NCBI GenBank assembly: GCA_013398955.1
Contig: VWPU01018811.1
Span: 153,734 to 217,733 of the forward strand
Source: Callaeas wilsoni
Lineage: Eukaryota; Chordata; Aves; Passeriformes; Callaeidae
Direction of reading: 5' to 3'
DNA length: 64,000 nt
Shown here: positions 25,001 to 40,000 of the stretch, in pieces
Layout of the letters: each line of letters opens with the position of its first letter
How positions within the stretch are numbered: the stretch's first letter is position 1
Notes under the pieces: model-generated
What the model saw: only the letters and a program-made list of their open reading frames with translations
The model's database searches: none
What the model was told of the DNA's origin: nothing
Made by a program: the position numbers and the translations under genes

Positions 25001-28000
25001 ACTGTGCTGTCATATTTTGAAAAGCTACTTTCTGGCAGAGAGCTAGACTTTTCCTTTTTGTAAAAATAATACACCAGCAGCAAAGCTAAAGACGTTGACT
25101 CTGCCTGAAAGCAATTTTGTTTTTTTAATTAATAAAAGAAAGGCTGACACTACCAAAAAAGAGAGAGTAGTGAGGCAGACTGTGCTGAAATCTCTCTGTG
25201 TGGATTGCCTTCCTTGTTACAGGAGCAGAACAATGGGAACCCTTTCATCTTTGTCTTTCAAGCAAGTGGGACAGAGATAGGAGTTTCATCTGAGGTAATA
25301 TCCATCTGAGGTAGATCAGATAAAGAACCACCTCTAGTGTTATTTACACTCAAAAATATATTCACACGCATAGATAGCGGTAATTAAGTTTACCAGTATT
25401 TTTAGTAGGAAATTTCAAATTCTGTTCTAGAGATACTTAAATAATTTTAAATAGTTTTAAGCAAATAGGATCAATTTTAAAACACAGATAATATGAAGTT
25501 TTAAAATGTTCTACACTTAAGTGCATCTTCTGACAGTAAGAGGCTATTTAGAGAAATAAATCTTGTACCCAGTGTTCAGTCCTGAAGCCAGCTACAGTCG
25601 TTTATCACAGAGAATCCCTGGCTTTACACATAATCTAAAGTATAATACAAATGCATTAGACTAACTCTTCATTTCAACAATATGGTTTTAATTTTATGAG
25701 GGCTCTAGATTATATAGGGGCTATAAAATGTTCCGATAGTTACCCTCTTTCTTCGTTTTGGACCACCATTGATTTTCTCAAAGAGTAAACTCTTGCTCTG
25801 GAAGGGAAAAAAAAACCAATACAGCCATCAAATCCATTACACTCTTTTTTTAAAATACTACTTTTGCTGTTAAATATTAGCAAGTCTAGAGGAATATGTA
25901 GTTTCAGGGGAGAAATAAACCACAAATAAATATTTGTATATTCCTGCTAACATTTGTAGTTTTTCAGAAGCAGTCACAGCCTTATCAACAACTTAAAAGC
26001 CAGTAATTTTCCACTATGTTATCCCCCATGTTCAGGCAGTAAGTGCTTCAAGTACGTGCTGGTATAGTCTGGATGTTCCCCATCATGTGATACATGGTAT
26101 AAATACATATATACCTTTTTCTTTTTTTTTTAAGAAAAGGCAGAAGGAAAAAGAAAAATAAGAGGGAGAGGAAGCAGGAGTCCTGCCTCTGATGCATCTT
26201 TCTATACATTTGAGGTGACACAAGAACAGGAGCAACAAATATTTGCTTTACAAGGGATTTTCTAATTCCTTTTAAAAACAGAAATAGGCATCATTCCTAC
26301 TGTTTTGTTGTCTTTGCTTATTCCCTTCCAGATATCAACACTTCCCAGTGCAAAGCTCTGCTGAAAGGAGTTCAGCGCCAACTCTTCCTTTGTTTAAGTA
26401 GTGCCCTCAATAAAGTTTCTAAAAACCATTTGGTCTATAACATTTTTAATGGCAAACCTTTTAAAAACTGCCAGAAACATCTTGGCAGAAGAGAAAGTTA
26501 TGATGATGAGAAAAGAAAAAACAACACAAAAAACCCCCTCTGACCATAGTTTACATAAGTGTATCCACATATTGTTGTATTTCTTATAAGTAGTGAATTC
26601 TAATAAAGTCTGGAATAACACACACATGTTCAACACATTTTGTTTCAATTCTATGTTATGAAGAAAACCAAAACCAAACCCTAACCTGAAAATGGAAGGA
26701 GAGAAGAATTACATGTATAAAAACAGAAGACTATCTAAACAAAGCCATTAATTCTGCTATAAACAACTGACCTAACATTGATTATATAAATAGAAAGTGT
26801 AATTCTAGCACGAGACAAATTCACCAAACACTTCTAACTCTCTCTGCAGCCTTGATATGAGAAAAAACAAACATTTTCAAGTGTTACAATGAAATCTGCC
26901 AAAATTGTCTGTCTTGTACTTCTTGTGTTCATTAAACCTCAAATTCACAAGGCCTATCTCTTGTCCAACCTGAGTTATTTTGTCTGAGCTGTTCCAAAAG
27001 GGAACAGAGATGAAGCTGGCCAAGGGGGACATTCTTGGCTAGTCATTTATGCAAGTTGACTTCAGGAAAACTTAAATTTAACATTTTAAAGAAACTCAAG
27101 GATGCATGAATTATTCTCCTTAGGAAACAAAGCACCACCAAAACCTCTCTTTGTAAAGTATTTGACCTTATACTTCCATGAGAGGGAAAAGGGTGTTTCT
27201 GAAATAAAAATAATTTCGTGGACTACTGGAGCTAGCATTTCTGTAATTCTGAAAAGTTCCTTACAATTGAACTGTTCCTGCTCAAGGAAACCATATTTTT
27301 TTAGTCTGTTTGGGAATGTTTTAAGACCCTAAGTACTACTCTAGCATTATGTGGAGTACAAAACAAATATGGAGCATGAGCTAAGAACATATTTGTATGA
27401 TAACAGCAATCCTGAAAATACGTTCCACTGCGCAGTGGCCTGACCTCATCAGCCACCAAAATTTGCCCATGAAGTAGTCATCCTTCAATGAGACGTTGTT
27501 AGGAATGAAGGCAAAGTTTCTTCAGTTAAAGATATACCTCATATAGAGACATGCTGCATGTGATTTACTACTATTCCCTCACTCCTGGAGCTTCCTTTGC
27601 ATCCTCTTGGCTACTTGGATTAGAGTACTACAGGTTGGGATTTGGGTGGAAAAAAGTCAAAAGTTAAAATGCTTTCAACCAACAAAATATATCAGTAGTT
27701 TTTAGATTTGTATTGTAAATTGTATATTGTAAATTATCTTTGTGCAACTCTTTCTGGATGCCAACAACACTTCTTCAAACCATCTAAAGAGCCAATTCGC
27801 AAGATGCAAGAAAGGCACACTCAGAAAGTATCTGTGTCCTGTTACCTGTAAGGAAAAGTCTGAACTGGGGAAAAAACCCTGAAATCTTAGAAACTGTAGT
27901 TGTACACAAGGATAGGAAGCTCCAAAAGTCACTCATCCTACTATTTCCACTGTCCCTTCTATGTTTTCCATGTACGAGGATATAAGCAGTGGATCTCACT

Positions 28001-31000
28001 CTGTGGAGTCCGTTCCTGAGACTTCTCACAGGTTAGCATATTGATATATGGGGAGTTGTCCCAAAGACCGAAAAATTCTTCCCCTTTCTTCCCACTAACC
28101 CAGTACATATTTATTATGATTTATGTATTTGTATCTACAGATGTATTAGCAGTATTTACAAATATTTAGCATCTACATAACCATACACTTTGCTGCATGA
28201 GACAGCTTCTAGTCTTGCTTGACCCTTATAATCTGTGTCTGTTGTTCACAGGATACTGCAGAGGTCCCACAGCTTTGCAAGCATGCCAGTCTGTCACCAA
28301 AACAAGCCAACCAACCTGTTTCTGTCCCATTAGGACAAACAGGTCCTTTTTTTCTGACCCCCTAATGTAATTTGGGTTTTTCTGTGGTTACACTAAGGAA
28401 TTCATGTTGGCTCCTGGAAAGGACAAGTCACTGGGAACTCTAACACTTCCTCAACCACACAGTGGTAGGAAAAGGCTGGGGAGAAGCTCCCCCAAGAGCT
28501 GGGAGCATATGCCAGACTCCACAGGTCCAGGAGATGCTGGCTCCAAGGGCTGCAGCTGGTGGTGACAGCGTAGTGCCCACACAGCTCGCAGGAGCTGGTG
28601 GAAAGAGTCTGTAAGCACCCAGCCATCACAGCTCCTGGGCAGCTGGTCCTCGGCTCTTCAACAGGAGCAGCAGGAACAGTGGGCACAGCGAATTTTAGGT
28701 GCTGGGGGCGTGGGAGGGTGAGGATGGATGCTGTTACCTGCTGGGCAGCCCACAGCCAGCTGTGTTGGTCATTTACAACTTAATGCAGACAAAGATCTGA
28801 TCTACTTCAGCTCTACTTTATAAGGTCTCAAACAGCAAATTTTTAGAGCGCTTACCTGATTTTTCTAAAGAACTAAAAATAAAAACCCCAGCCACAAAAA
28901 GATACCACTGTATTTGTATTTTTACCATGTGGCAATATGCAATTAGGAGATGATCAGGGCTGTTCTCCTGGTTCTCTGCAGAACATTTGCTCATGCACAC
29001 AACCAGCTGTTTCATCTCTAATTAAAAAGACCTGGAGTTGGCTAAGCTGCAGCTAGATATGATTACTGTTTAGTACCTAAGAGTGTTTTAATTCATACAT
29101 GAGCAGCTTTTTCTCCTGAATTAGTAGTGATGGATGGAGATACAAAAAAAGTCCAGGATTCATTAATGATTTACTATCATTTATTAAGTATGTATGTTGC
29201 TGATGACAACACAGTACGTATGCTTGATTCTGAAATATTGCTATAGGCCAAAGATTTACAGAAGTACTTTTGTAGTCTTCAGAACGGTATTATGAAAGTA
29301 AAGTACTTATGAATAATAAGAAAACTAACAGCCTTATCTGGCATAAATAAGAAAGCTCACCATCTGGTGTTTTTTAAATGAAAACCTTTGATGGTAATTA
29401 CTTAGAATGCAACAAGTTTCCAAAATTGGGATTTTTGGCATGATTCTCTCAAGAAATTTACCACTTGCATAAGTAATTAAGACTATAAATCTTACACTGG
29501 TTTGATTATGAAGATGAATCATTGTCTCAAAATTACAGCAGGAGAAGAGACTGCCAAACATGTCCATTTATCGATATATGCTTACAGAATACTGGTTTAG
29601 TGCAATCTTAAGTGAAGTGTTATAACAATGTAAAATGAGATTTCATTATTTGCTCTACAAGCATAAATTACGATCATTGTTATTGTTTTCCTGGCGCCTG
29701 AAAATGGATTTGGGATTGGACATTTTAACTGATGTAATCCAAGATTAAGTGGCAGAGCTTTCTTTGGAGCCTCTAGCCTGCAGAAATAGTCTAGCTGCAC
29801 TTATTAAAGTCCTTGTATGCTCAGAGCAAGATTCTTGGCCTTAGTGTAGCTCACTGTGTTTATTATATGTGATGTGTCAAATAGGTTTTCAATATAATAC
29901 GGTGCATAACCTGACTAGAGGAAGAAGCAGCATCAAGTCCTCCAAAATCCCTAAGGTGGGAAGGATTCCATAAAGCAAGTTGTCTGATCTTAGATTTTTT
30001 TTTAAGGTGTTTTAAGGTGCTGCACTCTATCTGTATTTTCTTATTTTTTATATAAGTAGCTGAACAGTGAATAGTCACTTAACCTGGATATTCTTTCAGA
30101 TTGGGGCCATCTTATGTTTTGAAATCTTAAAATCTGCACTAATTTTGGCTACATGTTCACTGTCATTTGAAATGTGTTTTTTTGCATTTATCAAGCACAC
30201 ACATAGCTGTCACGCTTTGGGATGGGTAACAGAACAAGAATTTCTACTTTCTATTTTTCTGGGGTGTTTACCAGTCACAAGCACTATTTCTATTTTTCAG
30301 GGCAAGTTCACCTTTTTTGAGAAGTTTTCCTTAGGGTGATAATTTTTCCAGCATTAAGGACAGTATTGTCCTCGTGGTTTCATAGCGTCCTGCACAGCAG
30401 AAAATACCCAGTTTCACATGCAACAAAAATAAGCAAGAAGCATGTACTCACCCACTTGCCCATGTTGGGATAGTCATGCTCTGGATCAAAAAGGTGTTGG
30501 TGCAGTTGGTATTCCCTGCTGAACTCGGCTGTGTCTGGGGTGTTTTCTAGACACCCATCATCAACTGCAAAAGACAGCATTGAGTGCTTAGCAGCTTTGA
30601 AACATGCAGTATGTGCCACATTAGCCAGCAAACTTCTTAAATGCAATCATGCAATTTAAAAAAAAAAAAAAGAACCAGGTGACTAGAAAATACCAGGTTT
30701 TTTTTCTTTTGAAACAAATTTGTCAGAATGTATTTTTTTTAAAAAAAACCCGAACCCTCACAACTTCATGAAACTTCAAAACTGAAGGAATTTATTTTCC
30801 AAGCTCTTTCCCTCCTTTATGTTTTTAATTATTGCACTTGATTTTACCTAGAACTGCATCCTGTTCTGATTCAGAAGGGATATTCTTTTCTTTTTTAAAT
30901 GCTCACAAGTAGTTTTAGAAATTGGTAAGGCAATACTTTTGAAGGTCGTGGTAAAACAGTGCTGTAAGCAAAGGCAGAATTTCTTTCACCGAGTAGCTCT

Positions 31001-34000
31001 TCCGGGAGCTCCATTTCTGGTTTGCTACTTTGTTCAGTTTGCCTGAAAATCATTTCTGCATCATAAGATCTCATAAAAATGCTATGTAGCAGAAGTTTTA
31101 TGATGCAGACATTTCTGTAGATTGGTAACTAATCTGATTGGTCCAGAAACCTCCTTTAACCACAATGCATGGTTTTGTAGACAGTGTCACATCAAGATAA
31201 TAACCTTTTAAAAATCAACTTAGGGTCTTTTTACCAAAATAAGTCATCTTTAGCTTAAACAAAGTTTCAGCAACTTGAGGCCAGAGTAGCTTTTTGGATA
31301 GAGTCTGCTCCTGGAGCTCCCACTCCTTTGCCAGCATAGGGAGCTTGCAGTCCAAGTTCCTCTCAGACATACCCAAGGAGATGCTACCAGCCAGGGCATG
31401 ATGCTGGGCATTCAAACAGCTGCATGTGCCAGAACACAGGCACTCCAGAGCACACCTGTGCACTTTCCCTTCTGTCCTTGCGTGTCATCATGTAAAAAGA
31501 TTTGCAGATGGATTATCTTTTTCCCTTAGATGTGGGAAACAGTAACGACTTGACTTAAAACTGAGTGGATTCAATGACCTGAGGAGGTTATTCTGAGTTC
31601 AACAGATCCAGCTTTCTCTCTTTTCTCGTTGCGATGGGGAAAAAATAAAATTGCCAATAGAAAACAGGGGAAAACTCTTCATACTGGCTAAGTAACTCAG
31701 AAACTATTAAAACACTTAGAAATCATTTCAGTCTCAGGAGGCACAAGGTTATATCAAGAGAGAAACAGGCGACAAATGAAGTGTGGTAGACCTCAGAGCA
31801 TTTGTGTCTTTTAGAGGAAAACACGAAGGGCAGCTGGACACATGGGTGTCCTCTATGACTGCTAATCCAAAAGTCTTCAACTCAAGTGCTCCAGGCTTGT
31901 GTATTCCTGCTGTGGAATGTGCACATGTAGACAGTGACTGGAAAAATTGTTTTCCATTAAGCAAATCCACAGACCTGATTGAGGAAGGCCTCTGGTAATT
32001 TGTATGCATAATACAGTCACCACTTGAATTTCCATTTAAGGCTCTGAAAAACATTTTACTCTAATCCTAGTAGATACTATCTTCACTCACAGCATACCTA
32101 TGACAGAGCCATTTATCTGAGCAGGCAGCACTTCCCTGCAAATTCCCCCCGTGTTCAGATCTGACTGTATTAGCTTGGCTAACAACTTTTATTTCACCTA
32201 AGAAAGAAATATGGAAGGGATTTTCAAAGGCATTTCCCTGGATGCCATTTTTTAATTTATTTATCTAATCACAAACAGAAGTCTAATGAGCAAGCACGGA
32301 AGATAGAAAGTCCGTGTGTGTGCACGTGTGTGAGAAAATCTAAACCCATCATTTGCAACTTGTCAAGACAACAGCTATAGTGAACAAATTGGAAGATGTT
32401 ATTTCAGAAGAGATAAAGGCATCATCACCAAATGGGCTGTAATAGAAAACAGTAAGGGAGGACTATTTGAAATTTTGTCAAATTTTTGAACGAAATGCAA
32501 AAACACTTCACAAAACTTTTCATAACAAATATTATTTTTTGATGAATTCTAAGCTAGTTAGAACATTTTTAAATAAGAATACAGACAACTGTTCCGCATT
32601 ATCCAAATAACATAAAAGAAGACTAAACAGAAAACATTTTGAAAGGATCTCTTAGCTCACAAATAAAAAATGAGAGAAAAATAGAGTGCTCATTCCCAGT
32701 TCCAGTTCCCAAGGCAGCCAATGGGTGTTTTACTACTGCTTTCAGTACTGGAAGTCATTCCTTGGCTCAGGTAACAGGAAAACGATCCATTCTCTCAGGA
32801 TATGTGTGTATCATGCAGATGCAGGGCTGCTTTAGCGACCCTTCAGCGCAGTTGCGGGCTGAGGGACACCCTGAGTGCGCCGGGCACGGCTGTGGCTCTG
32901 CGAGGCTGCGCCGCGCCTCTGCCGCAGCAAGCCTGCACGCAGTGCCTTGGGCTGCATCCGTGTAGCTCTCCTTTTCTTGGCACAGAGGCACCCTCAGTGA
33001 GCTGTAAAGACACCTGGATTGGAGCCAAGGTATCTTAAATATTGACTCATGGTCTGGGTTGGAGATCAGGGCAGACAGTTTCATTCCTCTTGGCACAATG
33101 AAAGTCTCTAAAATAAGGGTAAATCTCATCTGTACAGAATAACTTTTTTCAGGGGCCAGCTTAAAAATGAACTCCCTCAGGAACATGATGCTCTCATAAA
33201 TCTCACTATCTTCTACGCTGAGGTCAAGATGATTTCTTCCACATGACCTTCTCCAGCATCATATAGCAATACAGAAGGTGCACATATTAATTTAAAAAAA
33301 ACAACAAAAAGCTCATCTGAAACACTAAAATACCCAATTTCTCCACAATTATTCTCCTGGGGTAGAGAGTGAAAAAAACACTCATTGCTGACCAAGGGTG
33401 TAAAGTGCTGAAAGATAGGAAGATATACAGTGAAGACAGAGGTATGAAGGCTACAGCTGAATTACCTGTTTTTCCAATAGGGCAGGGATTTGGAGGGTCA
33501 GGATATCCTTGATCTTCACTAAAATCCTTTGGTACGTTGTCTCCTGTCAGCTCAGCCACGATGTTTGGGATATTGCCATAAGGACCCAAGTGCTGGAGAC
33601 CCTCATGCGCACCACCTAGCAAGGACAATTTATGCACAGTCTTTTTGCAAGATTGAAAGTGTAAGTATTTTAGCTGGTGCAAGCAATCTAGACTTCAATT
33701 TAAAATATATCTTTTAGATACAAATCCAAGTTTTGATTTCAAGCATCTCTTTTAGAATCATAACCATGTGACCTAAATCCAGTAACTTAGATAATTAAAA
33801 ATGAAACTAGGAAACAAAATCGGCCACGTCTTATTCATCTTATGGTTGATTTTTCCTTAACTATGAAAGTTTTAGGCAAGACAATGCAAATAAAAAGATA
33901 TGTGAGACAATAATGAAACTTGATACCTTTAAAGCACAATTATCTTCAGTCACTGATATTATTACTGTTCATTGTAATAACTAACAATAGAAAATATGGC

Positions 34001-37000
34001 AAGACAGCATCATGGCAGAGAGGTAAAATTAATGACACTGTGGAAAGAAATACTACCTGCACAGCCTAGAAATACATTAATAAATTAAGTCCCAAGGGGG
34101 CTTAATGTATTAAGGTCCTTGGGGACCCGGGGTATTCTAGCAAATTCGGTTGTGTACACCTAGAAAAAATATTTTTAAATTAAACCAATTCTTAAATGTA
34201 TATTTGCATTTCCTGTTGTAACGATGAAAAGTGGTGAAGAGTCCCTGTTGTTGATGGGGATTCTTGTTCACATATACTCCACAGCAGCCAACGTGTAACA
34301 AGACATCCCAGTCACTGACTTCACACGTTCACATCCAAGATTAGCTTTTCCCTGTGGGACCCAGAGCACCATCGCGGCAGGGTTAGAGCAGCAGTGTGCC
34401 GCACGCTTTGTAACGCAGTGGCAGAGGACACAGTGATGCGCCTGCTGGTTTTGGGCAACTGCACCCAAAACTGGTGTGCTGTGGCCTTCTTCCACACACC
34501 TCAGCTGGGTGCCTTGCCTTCGACAAGTAGGGTCTTCCACTAAAGATTTGGGAGCCAAGCTCAGGCCACCCTCTCTCTCTCTATGCCTCTATCTGTCCCA
34601 GATCTTTTCTGCATGCCTTACTGGCCAAATGCATCCACAGGCTAAACCCCAGCTGCTTGTGGAGCTTTTTAAGTACTATTGTACACTGTTCTTTTGAATT
34701 TCAGACAAATAAAAAGTTAGTTTCGAGCATGTTCTCTTTCCCTGACAAAGAGAGCCACCACACACACTGCAGCAACTGAGATGGTTGTGTGACAGCAAAG
34801 CAATATTTTTTTAAAATCCTATATAATGAGGGATAACAACATTCAGTCAACATATAAATTCTACTAACAATGAATTGAGAGGAAAAGGAATTTGAACAAT
34901 TGGAAAATATGAGTTAAAGAGTGAATGCAGACAAAACTGCTTGGGTAAATAGCAAAATCACCGTATCATCACCAAATAGTCTTATTTTCAATTTATATAT
35001 TTTTCACAGATCCGGAAGATGTGAATAAAGGCTCTGAACATGAAAGTTGCCCCAAAAGAATCATTTAAAGTATTCCTGTCCCAAATTACAAATAAATATT
35101 ACCAGCCTAAATCATCTTTTATACAGCCAAACATTGTAACAGAATCACTTGAAAAAATTGCTAACAGAAGGCAGTCAAATACAAAATACAAATTTTTTAT
35201 TCATTTCTACATTTAGAAGTGGCAGTTGGGGCAAATTTTGCAAATGATCAGTTGGATGTTGGCACTATAGTACCAGAAGCAAGTTAGTCTATAACCACAT
35301 ATATTTCCATTTTATTTGCACAATGGACTAAAATCTAATCAATGTGGTAATTATCCTCCTCAAGTACAAGTCTCTTATTATGTAATGCAGTGTTGCAGAA
35401 AAGTTTTACAGATACATAACAAACATAAAACTCCTGTAAAAAAATTGCATCTCTCTTATATGGTGGTTTTGCTTGTAGCTGACCATGAGACCAGGTACTA
35501 AAACCGGAACAGCACTATACCCACTCTGAACTTTATTACACACTTACAGTCCACAGTCCACACAAAGATGACGCTTGTAACACAATAATATTATGGTGAT
35601 GAGGTTAAAAAAATGTACAACATACATTTAATGTAATGTAATTTAATATAATGTCTAATGTATAGCATAAAATACTCCTTTTGTCCTGAGTTCCTTCACA
35701 TGAAGATTGATTGCATATATGTACTTAAAAGCATCAGGTTATGATTCTGCTGTAAACTACGGACCCACATAATCAATACGTGTTTGAACATCCTGTATAC
35801 AATGTGTTTCACCATGGGACAATCCATCAGATAGAAGCCTATCTGTGCTTGCATGTGGTGCAGACCTCTTGGCACCAAAGCTCCATCCATAAAGAAAACA
35901 GAGGTACTTAGCAGGCTCCAGTGTGCTATATATACATGTAAGTTTAAACCGACTGCCAAGAATTCCCTTGACTGAGTACAAACCAATCTTTTTATATTAA
36001 TATAAAGGATTGTTTCCTTTAGGTATAAACGTCCAGGATCATTTGAGGGTTTTTCCTTTCTTTCAAAAAGAGCTGCAGACAATAGCACCTGCTCTGGTGC
36101 CATAATTTAGCACACTTGAGTGATTTAATAGCATCAGCAAAGCTCATTCCTTATAAACTCTGATAAATAGTGCAGTCAGCAAAGACTACAATAATAAAAA
36201 TGAAATGCTATGAATATACGAAGTAGGGGTATTATGTACAATAACTCTCATTAGTTGCATTAGTTTTGGTATTACAACATTACTGATCTGAAGAAACAAA
36301 TAAGGATTAAATACACTGCAGCTACCAAGTCAAAATAGTGTGATAGAAACATACACAGTCAGCTACAAAAATAGCATGAGATCAGTTTCTTGAACCTTGA
36401 GGCAGAGTCTGAAAGAAAAAGACAAGGCAACTAAATATCAAGAAACTTTTCAGAATTTCCTATCCGATGGAACCATGAGAGACAACATTGTTAAATTATT
36501 CAAACCTGGACTATCAAAAATCCAGAACAGTACAGACAACACCCTTGTACTGAGAAAGGATGAGCTAGATAAATCTATGTTTTTTTCCATATCTCCTTAT
36601 GTATATGAACATACTAGCAAAAAAAACCACTCCAAAACAATCAGCTCACTTTCATAGGTCAGAATTTTTGTCAGCATTTATTATTAGGTATTTTACATTC
36701 CTACAGGATAAACTAGAGGTTTAGGTCTCTTGGGCTAAGATCAGCATTGTCCTAAGTAATTTAATTTAATTTGAATTTAATTTAAAGTATATGCATATAT
36801 GTAGTCATCTAGCACTAGTCTTGAACTGTTGCAGGGTGGAAAACAAAAAAAGGAACAATGCCTCTCACCATTATTATAATTCTGGGAAAGTATTTTATCA
36901 GCTCATCAGCTGCTGGTATCATTTCAGTTAGAGATCCTTGGAATGACTAAAAGTTTTAAGTGCATATATTTCAGCTCATTTCTTTCTAAGAGCCATACTG

Positions 37001-40000
37001 TCTGTATGGGTCTCCTACCCATGCAGAGAACATAACCACTCCATTCTTGGAGGGAAGAAGAAAGGGAAAGAAACATAAAAAGCAACTAATTTCTTGCAGG
37101 TATTGAATATTTTCCTGATCAAACACATCCAATGGAAATGCTGTTAGTCCACTTAAGTTTTAGCTACTACTAGCCATCTATTGGTAGCGTAAAGCACAGT
37201 GGGAACAAATCTGTGGAGAGCAATCCTCCATATCAAATACAAACAGGCAGTGCTGTCCCCCAGAAGAGCCAGTTTAAGAAAGTCAATGAGAACGGATTTT
37301 CAAAAGTGGAAAATTATTGCAGAACATTTAAAGGGAAATAAGAAGACAAATTTCCCTTTCAGTCTCACTGAAACCATTTCCCATGTCACAGTGAAGATAG
37401 AGTTATCCCAATTGCAAATTCAGAAAAGAGGTAGTCTGGCAAATCTTAGCATGGAGATACAAAATAGGAAGGATTGTGAGTGTGTTGTGAGTAAATAAAT
37501 CCCAAATCCCAGTTAAAGCCTTTACTTAGCAAATCATTCTAGAGGCCTCAGTCAGAGTGTCCAAGCCTCTCACAGATTCACAGGGGACTCTTCTTGCTGA
37601 GCAAAAATCGCATGTCTTATCTTGACCTGTACAAACTCCAAGCAAACATGAGCTGCAAGGGAAGCCTGGTGTACCTTATCCCATTTGCCCAAGGTTCCCA
37701 AGGGAGGAAATAGGTATTAATCAGAGATGCAATACCATACTTCCTACTTCGCAAAATCTTTTGTTAACCTGCACTGTTGGTTCTTATCACTGGGAAAAAT
37801 CTTCAAGATTGCTTACAGTGTCTCCTCAACAAATCAGAGATACATCTTTTTCCTTTCACAGTGACAGCTTCCCATACTATCCTGCACTTCCATCCCCAGT
37901 CATCCTGCCATATCTACGCTTGCTGTGTCATTGTTGCATTCAAAAGGAACATCTCCCTAACCAAAGGCAGGTTTGGCAGGATGCTTCCCAGTGCTCTTAT
38001 ATGTTAAACTGGGACACCATCCACTAACTTACATTTTCTTTTCCTTTATTATCTGCAGGACTACCCACCATGTAAACTCTCAAAAAATCCTGAATGCAAA
38101 AAATGCATTTACATTTTCCTTAACCTTTCTAACACTTCTAAAGGCTTTACTGCCCCAATGCCATTTGCGCTGTGCCTCTTCAGTTCGCTTCCTCCTAGAG
38201 AATCCTATCCTGGTTGCTGAGATTGATTAAGCACGGGAAGTGAGACAAACTGAAAAAAATTGTAAATTATCACATTTTGTCTGTCCCACAGAAGCTGCTA
38301 AATAAGAGAATAGGGAAGGAGAAAAAGCATAGGAGAACGAAGAATGGAAAAATGCAAACCTAGCCAACTTCCTTAACGATTCAAGAGCATGCCTCGGGAA
38401 ACCCAAAAACACTACAGCTCTACATGCTCAGGCATCCCAGATTCCAGAGTCAGCTTGTCTTCTTAATGACACAAAGTTTCTTAAAACCATAAAGACTAAT
38501 TTTCTGTTTCTCTGCAGAGGGACAATTTTTTCTAAAGCCTTAAGCACACACATCACACAATTACTGACCTTGCTTTCAGCGAATAATTCAATTTTATCCA
38601 GTATTTTAATTACAAACAGTAGAAATATTTAAGATATTAAAGACTCTTATTGTGAAATGGTTAGGAACCAAAGTAATGCCTATGCCTCTCACAGTGCATA
38701 CATAACAGTAGCTTATATGTCATTATTATTCAAATTGTATACACAATAAAAAAAACCAGCAGCCCACTTGCTGACAAAGTGAAAAAAAGCAATCTCTTAT
38801 GCCCACCTTGGTTGAACAGTCCTCTAATGGACTATATTAACTTGTCCTTCAGCTGAGCAGTGGCTTTTGGACTTCACCACGTGGAGAAGCTGACCCTTTT
38901 TACACACACAGTGCATCGTGCAGCACACAGCCACGGGCCCCTCTGCCACACACACCAGCAGAGTGGAGGGAAAGCACAGCCAGCAAATTGCACCCTCCTG
39001 TCACTGCCACAGCACAGCCTCGCTCCTGGCCACACGCGCAGCGTGTGGCTCCGGGAAACAGGGCAACTAAAGGAAAACAGTGACCTCCTTTATCCCGTGA
39101 GGGACGGGACACTATTTCAATCCTGTCAATGTAAATGTGCCAACGAAAGAGCGGAACACTTTATTCACTGGCACTGACACCAGCTGCATGAGAAGGCTAA
39201 ATGCTCCATCAGTGTCAACACATTCAGAGAAGAATACTCCTTTTACTCCTGTAATGATGCACCAGAAACATCCGAAACATCCATGTTTTGTCTCTACTGC
39301 TCCACTGAACTTCAGAAAATGTTCATGTTCATTGCCCCACTCATATTCATTCAATTCCATTTCCCATGCAGATGGCTCCAAGTCCCAGGTGGTTCTCCAG
39401 CAGGTTTAAAACCCTCCCATGCCTGTCTGACAGCTGCTACCAGGCAGATTTCCTAACTGTCCCAAACGACCTCCTTGTGAGCATTCCCATTGCGGAGCTA
39501 CAAGGCTCCAGCCTCTGCCTTGGTGAGTTGGTATTACCTCAGAACTCCAAAAGCAGAGGCCTTGCCATGCAAAACCACCCCAGTCAAGATGAGACTTCTT
39601 CTGCACTTGGATAAAAGCATTGGCACACAACAGAGATACAACAGAGTGGGGAGATGAAGATCCCTGGCAGGTAAGACCAGGCCCAACGCTGCTCTTCGGT
39701 GCTGCAAAAGGGATTCAGATCAGCTAACTTGATGTACTAAAGCACCCCAAGGGGAAGAACCAGCTTCTTCAGCTGACAACACTCTTCTCATTCGTCCCTG
39801 CAGCTGAGAGCACTGCTGAGCACACACACCATGACAAGCACAGGGAGAAAAGCTCTGGAAACCTTGGGAGAGTGCCAGAGATCCTATCTCCTGGCACAAC
39901 ACCAAAATCAAGAAGAGCAAGAGTCTCTTCTTTCTCTAGATCTCTAAAATATCTCTTCACGGAACCAAAAAAAAGTATTTTCTTACTGCAAGTTAATTTA

